DNA of 64,000 nt, from the NCBI GenBank assembly GCA_963770645.1, contig CAVYQL010000004.1:620001-684000 (forward strand), in the 5' to 3' direction. The notes beneath the pieces are model-generated. The model was not told where the DNA came from. It made no database searches and saw nothing but the letters and a program-made list of their open reading frames with translations. Source of the stretch: Bog-473 sp963770645 (lineage in GTDB: Bacteria; Actinomycetota; Acidimicrobiia; Acidimicrobiales; RAAP-2). Below are positions 18,171 through 26,865 of this stretch, one piece after another; within the stretch, counting starts at the first letter, position 1; every line of letters begins with the position of its first letter. A program made the translations under genes and the position numbers.

Positions 18171-18959
18171 TCAGCGGATCTCCAGGTACTCGGCGTAGCC
18201 GGTCTGCTCGAGCTGCAGCGCGAGGGCGGCATCACCAGTCGTAACGATGCGCCCGTCGACCATCACGTGCACAAGATCCGCCTCGAGCTCGATGAGGAAA
18301 CGGTTGAAGTGTGTGATGGCGAGGATCCCGACCTCCCACTCCGTCGTCGCGACCTGCAACCGGCGCGCGACGTCGCCTAACGCGTCGACATCGAGGCCCG
18401 AGTCGATCTCGTCGAGGATGCAGATGGCGGGCCGCAGCACGCCGAGCTGCACCATCTCGGTGCGCTTGCGCTCGCCGCCCGAGAGGTCGACATTGAGAGC
18501 GCGGGTCAACAGCTTGGTGTCCAAGCCGACGGCGTGTGCCTCCTCGGCCATGCGCTCGGCCAGGACGTCTCGCCCGGGCGCCACCCCTGCCGCTTCGACT
18601 GATGCTGCTGCTTCGGCCGCCCCGCCTCCGCCGGCTCTTGCAACAGCGAGCAGCGATGGCAGCCCGACACCGGGCACCTCGACGGGACGCTGCAGGGCCA
18701 AGAAGAGTCCGGCTCGGGCCCGCTGCCAGGCCGGGAGACCGGTGAGCTCCTGTCCGTCCATGGTGATGGAGCCGGCCGTCACTTCGGTGCCCGGCCTCCC
18801 CATCAGGGCATGGGCGAGCGTGCTCTTGCCCGAACCGTTCGGCCCCATGATCACGTGCACCTCGCCGCTACGCACTGTGAGGTCGATCCCATGCAGCACC
18901 TCTCGACCGCCGGCCGACGCATGCAATCCCGTGACCTCGAGCACGTGTGCCCCGCTCAC
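18171..18959 (-). CDS. sufC: SUF Fe-S assembly ATPase SufC, copy 2
   Basis: The 262-residue ATPase shows Walker A GPNGSGKST, signature LSGGERKRTEM and Walker B ICILDEIDSGLD, all SufC-like. It has an extra Ala/Gly-rich stretch between Walker A and the signature (GGGGAAEAAASVEAAG) that copy 1 lacks. The GTG start overlaps the Rieske gene stop by 4 bases (GTGA). It is the third gene of sufD - ferredoxin - sufC2, so by context it is the more likely partner of SufD. Confidence 0.9.
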   Translation of the reverse strand: MSGAHVLEVTGLHASAGGREVLHGIDLTVRSGEVHVIMGPNGSGKSTLAHALMGRPGTEVTAGSITMDGQELTGLPAWQRARAGLFLALQRPVEVPGVGLPSLLAVARAGGGGAAEAAASVEAAGVAPGRDVLAERMAEEAHAVGLDTKLLTRALNVDLSGGERKRTEMVQLGVLRPAICILDEIDSGLDVDALGDVARRLQVATTEWEVGILAITHFNRFLIELEADLVHVMVDGRIVTTGDAALALQLEQTGYAEYLEIR

Positions 18960-19282
18960 GGCAGCACCACCGAGACGGTCCCGTCGGCGACCTCGACCTT
19001 GTAGACCGCGACGGGTTGCGTCGCCGGCAGGGAGCAGGGCTCGCCGGTCACCAGGTCGAAGGTGCTCCCGTGACGGGGACATTCGATCTGGCACTCCTCG
19101 GCCCAGACCTCTCCTTCGGAGAGCGAGTAGTCCTCGTGGCTGCATTCGTCGTCGATGGCGTGAAACTCGTCGCCGATGCGCACCAGTGCCACCCGGTGGC
19201 CGTCGACGTCGAAACGGCGGGCCTCGCCGGGAGCGAGCTCGTCGACCGCGCACAGCGCCACCGTCTCTGGAGTCTCAGGCAC
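18956..19282 (-). CDS. Rieske-type [2Fe-2S] ferredoxin in the suf operon
   Basis: The 108-residue protein carries the Rieske motif CxH...CxxH as DECSHEDYSL and IECPRHGSTFD, about 20 residues apart, so it should bind a [2Fe-2S] cluster through two Cys and two His. The size and motif resemble dioxygenase ferredoxin subunits, but its place between sufD and sufC2, overlapping both (8 and 4 bases), implies a role in Fe-S assembly or electron supply to it. I use the GTG giving VPETPETVAL; longer starts lie inside sufD. Confidence 0.9.
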   Translation of the reverse strand: MPETPETVALCAVDELAPGEARRFDVDGHRVALVRIGDEFHAIDDECSHEDYSLSEGEVWAEECQIECPRHGSTFDLVTGEPCSLPATQPVAVYKVEVADGTVSVVLP

Positions 19283-20609
19283 GTGCGGCCACCACTGGCC
19301 TTCCCAGCGCCGCCTCGAGCCGCCCGTGCACCTCGCGCCGGAGGAACGGGGTGACCTCGGGGATCGGGCCACGGTCGATGATGGCGTCGAAGAAACCGCT
19401 CACGATGAGGCCCTCGGCGACTTCGGGCACCACGCCGCGGGACTCGATGTAGTAGCGCTGATCCTCGTCGATCGGTCCGACGGTCGACGCGTGCGAGCAC
19501 TTCACGTCGTTCTCGAGGATGTCGAGGTTCGGGACCGAGTCGGCGTGCGCGCCCTCGTCCAGGACGAGATTGTGGTTTGTCTGCCGCGCGTCGCTACGGA
19601 CTGCGCCGCGGTGTACCCGTATCAGCCCGCTGTAGACCGAGCTCGACTTCCCGGCGACCGCACCCTGACACAGGAGCTCGCTCGTCGTCCGGGGCGCCAC
19701 GTGGTCCTGAAGGGTGCGGACGTCGTGCACCTGTGTCCTGTCGCCCAGATACGAGGAGAGCACCTCGCACGAGCCTTCCTTCCCCTCCAGCGTGACGTCG
19801 GCGCGCACCCTGCCGTAGGCGGCGCCGAGCCCGACCGTGAACGTGCGCGTCTTCGACTTGGCACTGCCCCGTGCCGCGAGCCGCGCGATCGACCAGGCCG
19901 CCTCGCCCAGGATCTGGACCGACACGTACGACAGGCTGGCGCGATCGGCTCCCGACAACTCCGTGACCGGCACTGCGAGCGAGCGTCCGGCACCGGGCGC
20001 ACCGGCAAAGACCTCGATGACCGAGATGGACGAGTCCTCGCCGGCGCGGACGCAGAGCCGGGGGAAGACGGCGGCACCGGCGTCGCACCAGTGCACGATG
20101 AGGACGGGCCCGGAGACTCGCGTGCCGGCCCGGACGTCGAGGAACACGGGGTCGGGCGCGAACGCGTCATTGAGGCGCACGAGCGCGTCCCCGCCTTGTT
20201 GCACCGAGCCCAGCATGGCGGGCGCCGCCTCGACGTCGTCCGCCCCGCCGAGGATGAGGGGGGCTCCGCCGTCGGAGATCGTCACCGCCTGCGTGCGCCC
20301 GTTGTGCACGAGCACGGTCGCCGCTGCGCTGCCGATCTCTGCGCCGAGCGACGACAGCAAGTCGTTCGCCTCGGGTGGCGCTGCAGCGTCGCCTTCGGCC
20401 GGGCTGAACTCCTCCAGGTCGAGGTGGTCAATCGGCGTGTAACGCCAAACCTCTTCGCTCTCGGAGGGCAGCGACGACGCCGAAAACGCCTCGTGCCCGG
20501 CGGCCCGGCGCTGGCGGAGCCAGTCGGGTCCTGTGAGGCCGGCGGATGCCTCGGCGCTGAAGGTGTGCAGGGTCAAGTCCTCTTTCGGGTGCGAATGCGG
20601 CCCATGCAC
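19275..20609 (-). CDS. sufD: Fe-S cluster assembly protein SufD
   Basis: SufD is the partner of SufB in the SufBC2D scaffold. The 444-residue protein has the N-terminal WLRQRRAAGHEAF...EEVWRYTPIDHLDLEEF and the conserved C-terminal beta-helix region VHDVRTLQDHVAPRTTSELLCQG, RQTNHNLVLDEGAHADSVPNL and DVKCSHASTVGPIDEDQRYYI. The last motif contains the conserved Cys and His. The start is taken as GTG. It heads the sufD - ferredoxin - sufC2 unit and is divergent from the enoyl-CoA hydratase over 50 bases. Confidence 0.93.
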   Translation of the reverse strand: MHGPHSHPKEDLTLHTFSAEASAGLTGPDWLRQRRAAGHEAFSASSLPSESEEVWRYTPIDHLDLEEFSPAEGDAAAPPEANDLLSSLGAEIGSAAATVLVHNGRTQAVTISDGGAPLILGGADDVEAAPAMLGSVQQGGDALVRLNDAFAPDPVFLDVRAGTRVSGPVLIVHWCDAGAAVFPRLCVRAGEDSSISVIEVFAGAPGAGRSLAVPVTELSGADRASLSYVSVQILGEAAWSIARLAARGSAKSKTRTFTVGLGAAYGRVRADVTLEGKEGSCEVLSSYLGDRTQVHDVRTLQDHVAPRTTSELLCQGAVAGKSSSVYSGLIRVHRGAVRSDARQTNHNLVLDEGAHADSVPNLDILENDVKCSHASTVGPIDEDQRYYIESRGVVPEVAEGLIVSGFFDAIIDRGPIPEVTPFLRREVHGRLEAALGRPVVAARA

Positions 20610-20659
20610 TCTAGTGGTCCGCCTTGAGGTCTCCTACCAGGCGGTTAGCCTTCGTCCAT

Positions 20660-21529
20660 ATGGCAGACATCGCGAACTTCGACTCGCCGGTGCTCAGCAT
20701 CGAGCAGGACGAACACGTGGCAACGGTGTGGCTGGACCGGCCCGAGGCGCGCAACGCCATGGGCATGGACCTGTGGCACGACCTTCCCCTGGCGATGGCC
20801 GCGGTGAGCGGCGACGCCGAGGTTCGTGCCGTGGTGATCGCGGCCAAGGGGCCGCATTTCTCCGTGGGCCTCGACCTCAAGGCCATGGGCAGTGCCCTGA
20901 GCGGGGGCGGGAGCAGCGGGGGCGCCGGTGAGGCTGGTGCGGGCTCGCCCTCGTCCATGGCGGCGCGTCCGCGGGGTGCCCGCACCGAGGTCCTCCGGCT
21001 CCAAGGGGCGATCACCGCGGTCGCCCGCTGCCCCAAGCCCGTCATCGCTGCGGTCCACGGCTACTGCATCGGTGGCGGCGTCGACCTGATCGCGGCGTGC
21101 GACATCCGCGTGGCCTCCGCCGACGCGGTGTTCTCGGTGCGCGAGGCGAAGATGGCGATTGTCGCCGACCTCGGCAGCCTGCAGCGGCTGCCGTCGATCA
21201 TCAGCGCCGGGCACCTGGCCGAGCTCGCCTACACGGCCAAGGACATCAGCGCGGAGCGCGCCAAGGAGATCGGCCTCGTGAACGACGTGACCGCCGACGC
21301 CGAGGGCGTCCTCAAGGCGGCGCACGCGCTCGCGGTCGAGATTGCCGCCAACTCCCCCATCGCCGTCCAGGGCACGAAGGCCGTGTTGGCGGCCAACGAA
21401 GGCAAGACCGTGGCGGAGGGTCTCGATTACGTGGCGACGTGGAACGCCGGCATGCTCGCTTCGGACGACCTCACCGAAGCGGTCACTGCGTTCATGGAGA
21501 AGCGCACGCCCAAGTTCACCGGGCGCTAG
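20660..21529 (+). CDS. Enoyl-CoA hydratase/isomerase
   Basis: This crotonase-fold enzyme of fatty-acid oxidation has 289 residues. The CoA-binding and oxyanion motifs are WLDRPEARNAMG and HFSVGLDLKAMG, then AAVHGYCIGGGVDLIAACDIRVA. A Gly/Ser-rich insertion (ALSGGGSSGGAGEAG, about residues 76-92) follows the first oxyanion loop. The downstream FSVREAKMAIVADLGSLQRLP has Glu and Asp at positions used by crotonase-family isomerases (delta3,5-delta2,4-dienoyl-CoA isomerase-like). It sits alone between sufD and a convergent flavoprotein. Confidence 0.86.
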   Translation: MADIANFDSPVLSIEQDEHVATVWLDRPEARNAMGMDLWHDLPLAMAAVSGDAEVRAVVIAAKGPHFSVGLDLKAMGSALSGGGSSGGAGEAGAGSPSSMAARPRGARTEVLRLQGAITAVARCPKPVIAAVHGYCIGGGVDLIAACDIRVASADAVFSVREAKMAIVADLGSLQRLPSIISAGHLAELAYTAKDISAERAKEIGLVNDVTADAEGVLKAAHALAVEIAANSPIAVQGTKAVLAANEGKTVAEGLDYVATWNAGMLASDDLTEAVTAFMEKRTPKFTGR

Positions 21530-21534
21530 CGCGC

Positions 21535-22998
21535 TCACGCGCCGGCGTTGGCCTCCGCAGCAGCGCGGCGGCCGGCGCGCCGGCCGAAGAACGAGCCGTC
21601 ACCGAGACTGATGCCGCTGGCGTAGTGGTGGGCGGCGAGACTGGCGGCCGTCCGGCCCACGGCGTAGAGACCCGGGATGCGCCGACCCTCGCGGTCGACC
21701 GCCGCCCCGTCAGTATCGGTGACGAGACCGCCCAGTGTGAACGTCGCGTAGATGGCACCGTGGTCGACGCGAAGGTCGACGGCACCGATGCCGCTCGCCG
21801 GCGGGACGCCGATGGGCTGGAGATAGGGCGCGCGCTTGTGAAAGGCCGGATCGTCGCCTTCGGCAGCGGCCTGGTTGTACTCGCGCACGGTTCGAGCGAG
21901 CGCCTCGGGCGGAAGATCAAGGTCAGCGGCCAGTTCTTCGGGAGTCGCCGCCGCATGGCCGATGCGGAGACCGATGACGTTGGGCTCGTGGATCACGTCG
22001 TCGGTGATCATGTAGACGAACCCGCCGTGGTCATTGAGGGCGTGGTTCCCGATGCGACCGGTGTAGGTGTCCTCGTTGATGAACCGTTCGCCGCGGCGGT
22101 TGACGAGGATGCTCCGTGCGAGGCGGTGCGGCGGCCCGAGGGGCAGTGCGCACTCGAACGCTTCGAGCCGCGTCGCGGCCGCGCCGGCGCCGGCGCCCAT
22201 GCAGATCCCCCGGCCGTCGTCGTTCGAAGTGCCGATCCGCCAGGCTGCGTCGGGGACATGAGCCTGCGGGCAGTGCTCGGCGACCATGGCCTCGTTGTGG
22301 ATGAAGCCCCCCGCCGCCAGGATGACGCCGCCACGGGCCCGGACGGCCCGCAGGCCCTCGTCGGTCCGCACCTGCACGCCCACGACTTCCCCGCCGTCGA
22401 CGACGAGAGCCTCGGCCCGGGCGTCGCCCACGACGCGAGCGTCGCTGGTCCCGACCGCCTTTCCGAGACAGTCCATGAGGAAGCCACCGGCGGAATCGAT
22501 CCACTGCGGCTTGTGGCCGCGCGGCGCCGGGACTGCGATCTCGTCGAAGGGATACGAGTCCTCGCCGCCACTGAAGAGCAACCCGGCGTCGTCCGCCGAT
22601 TCGCGGTTGGGCTCGTCGCAGAAAGCGGCCCGGAACGGCACGCCGACGGAGACCAGCCAGTCGAAGTGGTCCACCGAGCCCTCGCAGTAGGCATCGACGC
22701 GGTCGTCGTCGACCCCGGGCCCCAGGGCCGCGCGGAGGAATGCTGCCATGTTCTCGGGCGAATCCTCGAAGCCGCAGGCGTCCTGCAGCGCCGTCCCGCC
22801 ACCCAGATAGATCAGGCCACCGGACTGGGCCGACGTGCCCCCGACCCCAGCGCTCCGCTCCACGGCCAACACATCGGCACCCGCTTGGCGCGCGGCCACG
22901 ACAGCTGACGCGCCTGCAATTCCCAGGCCCACCACGAGGACGTCGACGGTCTCGTCGAGGCGCACCTGACCGACTTCGAGCGCCGGAATCGGCTCCAT
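21535..22998 (-). CDS. FAD-binding dehydrogenase, fumarate reductase/3-ketosteroid dehydrogenase-like
   Basis: The 487-residue flavoprotein starts with a dinucleotide fold, VLVVGLGIAGASAVVAARQAGADVLAVER, and the GGTSAQSGGLIYLGGGT loop. It ends with the second FAD motif GLYAVGRTAASLAAHHYASGISLGDG. This is the fumarate reductase/KstD superfamily, whose members remove or add hydrogen next to a carbonyl; the substrate is not certain. The start ATG is 23 bases after the TIGR03085 gene, so it may be the last gene of the sufB-led unit. Confidence 0.85.
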   Translation of the reverse strand: MEPIPALEVGQVRLDETVDVLVVGLGIAGASAVVAARQAGADVLAVERSAGVGGTSAQSGGLIYLGGGTALQDACGFEDSPENMAAFLRAALGPGVDDDRVDAYCEGSVDHFDWLVSVGVPFRAAFCDEPNRESADDAGLLFSGGEDSYPFDEIAVPAPRGHKPQWIDSAGGFLMDCLGKAVGTSDARVVGDARAEALVVDGGEVVGVQVRTDEGLRAVRARGGVILAAGGFIHNEAMVAEHCPQAHVPDAAWRIGTSNDDGRGICMGAGAGAAATRLEAFECALPLGPPHRLARSILVNRRGERFINEDTYTGRIGNHALNDHGGFVYMITDDVIHEPNVIGLRIGHAAATPEELAADLDLPPEALARTVREYNQAAAEGDDPAFHKRAPYLQPIGVPPASGIGAVDLRVDHGAIYATFTLGGLVTDTDGAAVDREGRRIPGLYAVGRTAASLAAHHYASGISLGDGSFFGRRAGRRAAAEANAGA

Positions 22999-23021
22999 GC
23001 TCTCGCCTCTCGTGCCGCTGG

Positions 23022-23657
23022 TCAGATCCCGAGCGACGCGGCGCGCAACTGGTCGGCGAGGGCCGGGTCCCCGTCGATCTCCACCCGGGCCCCGCCCTGA
23101 CGGCCGGCGCCGAACATGGTGAGCTCACCCGGGTCGGCCACCAACGTCAGGCGCGGGCCGCTGCCAGCGGACTTGTCCTCTCGACCCGGCGAAGTGACGA
23201 CAACCGTGGCGGGGACCTTCTTCGCCATCGCGCCTGGCCCGACGCGCGCCCACAGGGCGTCGGCGAGCTCCGAGGAAAGCGGGCGGGGATCCCAGCCGCC
23301 ATCGCCCGCCCGGCGAACGTCCTCCACGTGGATGAAGAGCTCGACTGTGTTCATCGGCCCGTCGAAGGGCCGCAGGATCCACGGCGGCCCGCGCCGCACC
23401 GTCTCGACGAGCTGGTCCCAGGGCATGCGGTCCCGCACCGACCGCCGCACCTTGTCGGTATGGCCGGCCAGCGGGGGCCAGACGAGCCCCGGCCCGCTGT
23501 CGGGGCGCCGCTCACGAGCGACGAGATGTGCAGCGAGATCCGCGGTGCACCATCCCTCGCACAGGGTGGGCGCCTCGGGACCTCGCTCGACAAAGAGGTC
23601 ACAGATGGTCTGGCGTTCCTGCTGCGCGAGGCTGAGCGACATCTTTGCCGCGCTCAC
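23022..23657 (-). CDS. TIGR03085-family protein (mycothiol-dependent isomerase-like fold)
   Basis: The 211-residue protein matches the actinobacterial TIGR03085 family, with TLCEGWCTADLAAHLVARERRPDS and MNTVELFIHVEDVRRA, where the His residues could bind a metal as in the DinB/maleylpyruvate isomerase fold. Its biochemical role is unknown. The start is GTG, overlapping the stop of the 51-residue gene as GTGA; an ATG six codons later is an alternative. It belongs to the unit beginning at sufB. Confidence 0.85.
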   Translation of the reverse strand: MSAAKMSLSLAQQERQTICDLFVERGPEAPTLCEGWCTADLAAHLVARERRPDSGPGLVWPPLAGHTDKVRRSVRDRMPWDQLVETVRRGPPWILRPFDGPMNTVELFIHVEDVRRAGDGGWDPRPLSSELADALWARVGPGAMAKKVPATVVVTSPGREDKSAGSGPRLTLVADPGELTMFGAGRQGGARVEIDGDPALADQLRAASLGI

Positions 23658-23809
23658 TCGAACAGGCTGGCGTGCTCCGCGCGCCCCTCGCTCCTGGTGA
23701 AGAGCACGCAGTCGAAGTCGATCGCCGAGAAACGCTCCAGACCCACGCGCGCAATGTAGCAGTCGGTAATTTCCACCTCTCGATGGCTATTCGGGTCGAT
23801 CCGCGTCAA
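23654..23809 (-). CDS. Small 51-residue unknown protein
   Basis: This gene is short and easily missed. Read from TTG at 23809 it gives MTRIDPNSHREVEITDCY and continues through ARVGLERFSAIDFDC to EHASLFE, with two cysteines (C17, C34). Two things support it: its start overlaps the stop of the upstream four-Cys gene as TTGA, and its stop overlaps the next start as GTGA, a double coupling unlikely by chance. A GTG at 23824 would add five residues. No family is recognised. Confidence 0.68.
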   Translation of the reverse strand: MTRIDPNSHREVEITDCYIARVGLERFSAIDFDCVLFTRSEGRAEHASLFE

Positions 23810-24144
23810 CGTTTCCGGCGCCACCAGCGGTTGGAAGACCGGTCGCGGCGGGCGTCCTCGGCCCGCACCTCTTCGAGTACGCCGGGTGCGACGTCGTTGA
23901 CGATGTCCTCCGCCGACTCGAGGAGCTCGGCGATCTCGGGACCGCCGTCGCCAGGCTCATCTTCGATGGCTGGCTCGACGAGGCTGCCGTGCACCCAGCC
24001 CACGTCGGCCATCCGGCGCTTGTAGGAGGGGCAGTTGTCCGGGCAGCGCCATGGCGCCTCGGGCGCCAGATCGAGCACGCAGAAACGGGCCGCCTCGCCC
24101 GAAGCGTAGGTACGACTTTGGAAATGGACGCACTCCTCGCGCAT
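23806..24144 (-). CDS. Four-cysteine small protein downstream of sufB
   Basis: The 112-residue product begins MREECVHFQS and has exactly four cysteines, C5, C22, C34 and C38, the last two in WRCPDNCPSYKRR. This pattern could bind zinc or an Fe-S cluster. The second half is acidic (EPAIEDEPGDGGPEIAELL) and the end is Arg-rich. It lies 45 bases after sufB and overlaps the next gene, so it is probably co-expressed with sufB. I do not recognise the family; a role in Fe-S metabolism is inference from context. A GTG two codons upstream is an alternative start. Confidence 0.78.
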   Translation of the reverse strand: MREECVHFQSRTYASGEAARFCVLDLAPEAPWRCPDNCPSYKRRMADVGWVHGSLVEPAIEDEPGDGGPEIAELLESAEDIVNDVAPGVLEEVRAEDARRDRSSNRWWRRKR

Positions 24145-24189
24145 GGGCACGGCCCTATGGTGCCACGCTGCAGGCGGGGTTGCGGCAGG

Positions 24190-26739
24190 TCAGCCGACGG
24201 AGCCTTCCATCTGCAGCTCGATGAGGCGGCTCCACTCGACGGCGTACTCCATCGGGAGGGTCCTCGTCACCGGCTCGATGAATCCGTTCACGATCATGCC
24301 CATGGCCTGCTGCTCGGACAGCCCGCGGCTCATCAGGTAGAAGAGCTGGTCGTCACCCACCTTGGAGACGGTGGCCTCGTGACCGATACGGGCGTCACGC
24401 TCTCCCACCTCCATGTAGGGCTTGGTCTCCGAAGTCGACTCGTCGTCGAGCAGGAGCGCGTCGCAGCGCACGAACGCCTTGGCACCCCGCGCGTTGGGGT
24501 CGACGTGCACCTTGCCCCGGTAGGTGGTGATGCCGCCGTCCTTCGAAATCGACTTCGACACGATGGTCGACGTCGTCTCGGGCGCAATGTGGTACATCTT
24601 GGCTCCGGCGTCCTGGTGCTGGCCCGCGCCGGCGTAGGCGACCGAGAGCACCTCACCGCTGGCCTTCGGCCCCATCAGGTACACCGACGGGTACTTCATG
24701 GTCAGGCGCGAGCCGATGTTGCCGTCGATCCACTCCACGTGCGCCTCGGCTTCGGCCCGGGCCCGCTTGGTCACCAGGTTGTAGACATTGGTCGACCAGT
24801 TCTGGATCGTCGTGTACGTGATGCGCGAGCCCTGCAGCGCCACCAGCTCGACGACGGCCGAGTGCAGCGAGTCGGTCGAGTACACCGGCGCCGAGCAGCC
24901 CTCGATGTAGTGCACCTGCGATCCCTCGTCCGCGATGATCAGCGTGCGCTCGAACTGTCCCATGTTCTCCGCGTTGATCCGGAAGTAGGCCTGGAGTGGC
25001 ATCTCGACGTTCACTCCGGGCGGGACATAGATGAAGGACCCGCCAGACCACACGGCAGAGTTCAGCGCAGCGAACTTGTTGTCGTTCGGGGGGATGAGCT
25101 TGCCGAACCACTTGCGCACGATTTCTGGGTATTCACGCACCGCCGTGTCCATGTCGCAGAACAAGACACCTTGGGCCTCGAGATCCTCTCGGTTGCGGTG
25201 GAAGACGACCTCAGAGTTGTGGATGACGAAGCCCTCGGCCACGAAGTTGTGGTGGCCCTCGACTTCGATGTCGTAGACCGACTCCACACCGAGACGCTCG
25301 ATCTTCTCGATGCGGGCGAAACCCAGCATCTCGCTTGTGTGGGCGTAGAAGACGGTGTTGCGGGCGGTGCGGTAGCTGTGACTGAACTTGCGCCGGTTCA
25401 TGCGCTCCGCTCGCCGCGGCGACCGAGCAGGGATCCGGTCGAAGTGGCCCGAGAGACGCAGGTGATAGGCCCGCATGATTCGCTCACGGTCGTGCGGATG
25501 GCGGTTCGAGACCGGAATCACGCTGCTGCTCCAGACGCCCGAGAGGGCCAGCAGCTCTTTGATGCCGCCGAGCAGCTCCGCGTTGGCGCTCGTGAAGACT
25601 GCATCCTTCGACGTTGCGTGGTCGCGTACGTAGCCGTCGGCGTCGAGAAGGCCCGCAACGAACGAGAGGCGCTGCGAGGCGGGCAAGCCGAACACCCAGT
25701 CGGGCACCCGCTTGGTGTGCGAGGTGCCGCCGAGCCCGTTCAGCTCCAGGTACTCGGCCAGTGCGGCCGTGCCGCGGGCCTGGAGGCGGTAGCCGTCCTT
25801 GCTCAGCGAGAAGTCGAGGCCGAATAGCCGCTTTGCGATGTCGCAGATCTCCTCGACGAGCACCGTGTCGGTCCTGTCGACAGCGATCCCGACCGTGGTG
25901 TAGCCGTCGGAGTGCTTGAGGTAGCCGTCGCCCAAGTAGAGACCAAGGAACCAGCACATGTCGTCACTGGTGACGCGCGGGTAGAACGCCCCCCGGTCGT
26001 CTTGCGGAAGCAGCATTGGCGCGTTGTGCCCGAACTCGGGCACGTCGGTGGCGATGGCCACGAGGTCACCTTCGGCGAGCTCCTCAGCCGGGACCCATCG
26101 AGCGGCGTACTTGGCGTGACTCTTCCCGGGCTCGCGCTCGTCGCGCAACACCAGGAACGGGTGGTTTCCCGACGCACTGATGGTCCGGCCCCGTGCGGTG
26201 ATCTCGAAGATCTCCTTCTCGCCTGACTTACCGCCGGCGACGACGCGCGCGCGCTCGAGGTGCTTTGTGCTCTCGTTGAGCGAGAACACCTCGTCCCCAG
26301 GCACAATCTCTTTGATCGCCCGCATGCCACTGGTCGTCCAGACTTTGGTCCACGGGGCAAGGCACTCGTACTGAGCGGTCACGCCGGACAGATACTTGCG
26401 CTCGGCCTCGGGGATGCCGAGCTTCTCGTACGTGTTCTTGATGGCGTCGGGGAGGTCCTCCCACTTGTCCACCTGCCCACCCGTGGGCTTGATGTAATAG
26501 AAGATGTCGTCGAAGTCCAGGTTCGGCATCTGCGTCGCGAACCAGGGCGCCATCGGCTTGCGCTCGAAGTGCTTTAGGGCGCGAAGGCGGAAGTCGCGCA
26601 TCCACTGAGGCTCGCCCTTCATCTCGGACATCTCGCGCACGATGGACTCGTTCAGGCCCTTCTTGGGCTTGAAGACGTAGTCCTCGGCGTCGCTCCAGCC
26701 CAGCTGGTAGCGGCCCAGGTCGAGATCCGTAGCGGCCAT
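24190..26739 (-). CDS. sufB: Fe-S cluster assembly protein SufB, intein-containing precursor
   Basis: The 849-residue precursor consists of SufB residues 1-125, a 383-residue intein, and 341 further SufB residues, giving a 466-residue mature protein of normal length. SufB motifs are clear: MKGEPQWMRDFRLRALKHF, KFAALNSAVWSGGSFIYVPP, MGQFERTLIIADEGS, VHYIEGCSAP and KYPSVYLMGPKASGE. The intein interrupts between TAQYE and SEVVFH. SufB is the scaffold on which clusters are built with SufC and SufD. The ATG has CAGGAG a few bases upstream; the frame stays open 1.3 kb further, antisense to oligopeptidase B, but that part is not coding. Without splicing the scaffold would be broken. Confidence 0.95.
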   Translation of the reverse strand: MAATDLDLGRYQLGWSDAEDYVFKPKKGLNESIVREMSEMKGEPQWMRDFRLRALKHFERKPMAPWFATQMPNLDFDDIFYYIKPTGGQVDKWEDLPDAIKNTYEKLGIPEAERKYLSGVTAQYECLAPWTKVWTTSGMRAIKEIVPGDEVFSLNESTKHLERARVVAGGKSGEKEIFEITARGRTISASGNHPFLVLRDEREPGKSHAKYAARWVPAEELAEGDLVAIATDVPEFGHNAPMLLPQDDRGAFYPRVTSDDMCWFLGLYLGDGYLKHSDGYTTVGIAVDRTDTVLVEEICDIAKRLFGLDFSLSKDGYRLQARGTAALAEYLELNGLGGTSHTKRVPDWVFGLPASQRLSFVAGLLDADGYVRDHATSKDAVFTSANAELLGGIKELLALSGVWSSSVIPVSNRHPHDRERIMRAYHLRLSGHFDRIPARSPRRAERMNRRKFSHSYRTARNTVFYAHTSEMLGFARIEKIERLGVESVYDIEVEGHHNFVAEGFVIHNSEVVFHRNREDLEAQGVLFCDMDTAVREYPEIVRKWFGKLIPPNDNKFAALNSAVWSGGSFIYVPPGVNVEMPLQAYFRINAENMGQFERTLIIADEGSQVHYIEGCSAPVYSTDSLHSAVVELVALQGSRITYTTIQNWSTNVYNLVTKRARAEAEAHVEWIDGNIGSRLTMKYPSVYLMGPKASGEVLSVAYAGAGQHQDAGAKMYHIAPETTSTIVSKSISKDGGITTYRGKVHVDPNARGAKAFVRCDALLLDDESTSETKPYMEVGERDARIGHEATVSKVGDDQLFYLMSRGLSEQQAMGMIVNGFIEPVTRTLPMEYAVEWSRLIELQMEGSVG
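25216..26364 (-). mobile_element. Intein with LAGLIDADG homing endonuclease inside sufB
   Basis: The 383-residue insertion starts with Cys (CLAPWTKVWTTSG) and ends with His-Asn (EGFVIHN), followed by Ser as first C-extein residue: the canonical splice junctions. Splicing block B is present as SGNHPFLVL and block F as VYDIEVEGHHNFVAEG. Two endonuclease motifs, FLGLYLGDGYL (D146) and VAGLLDADGYV (D243), keep their catalytic acids, so the homing endonuclease looks intact. Such an element can spread into intein-free sufB alleles. SufB is a known intein host in mycobacteria; whether the insertion site is the same needs an alignment. Confidence 0.95.
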
Positions 26740-26759
26740 GTGGCTCCTGAGGTCGAGTC

Positions 26760-26791
26760 GGAGAAGGTGAATTTCTCCTACGTAGATAGTA
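26760..26791 (-). promoter_or_regulatory. sufB promoter region with inverted repeat
   Basis: GGAGAA and TTCTCC arms separated by 7 bases (26760-26778) lie about 20 bases upstream of the sufB ATG. Just beyond is TACGTA, then TACTAT on the minus strand (26791-26786), a possible -10 element. The region is AT-rich between two GC-rich genes. I find no convincing -35. An Fe-S-sensing repressor site is a plausible but unproven reading. Confidence 0.35.
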
Positions 26792-26865
26792 ACAAGTGCC
26801 CCAGCCTGCCGAAACGCCAATCCGGCGCCACGTCCGTGTTGCCAGCCGTGGCAGGCTCTGGGCTG

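Noticed and set aside
20630..26781. GTAGGAGA shared upstream of sufD and sufB as a regulon motif
   Set aside because: An 8-bp match that also resembles a ribosome binding site is too weak. It is absent from the sufCSU leader.
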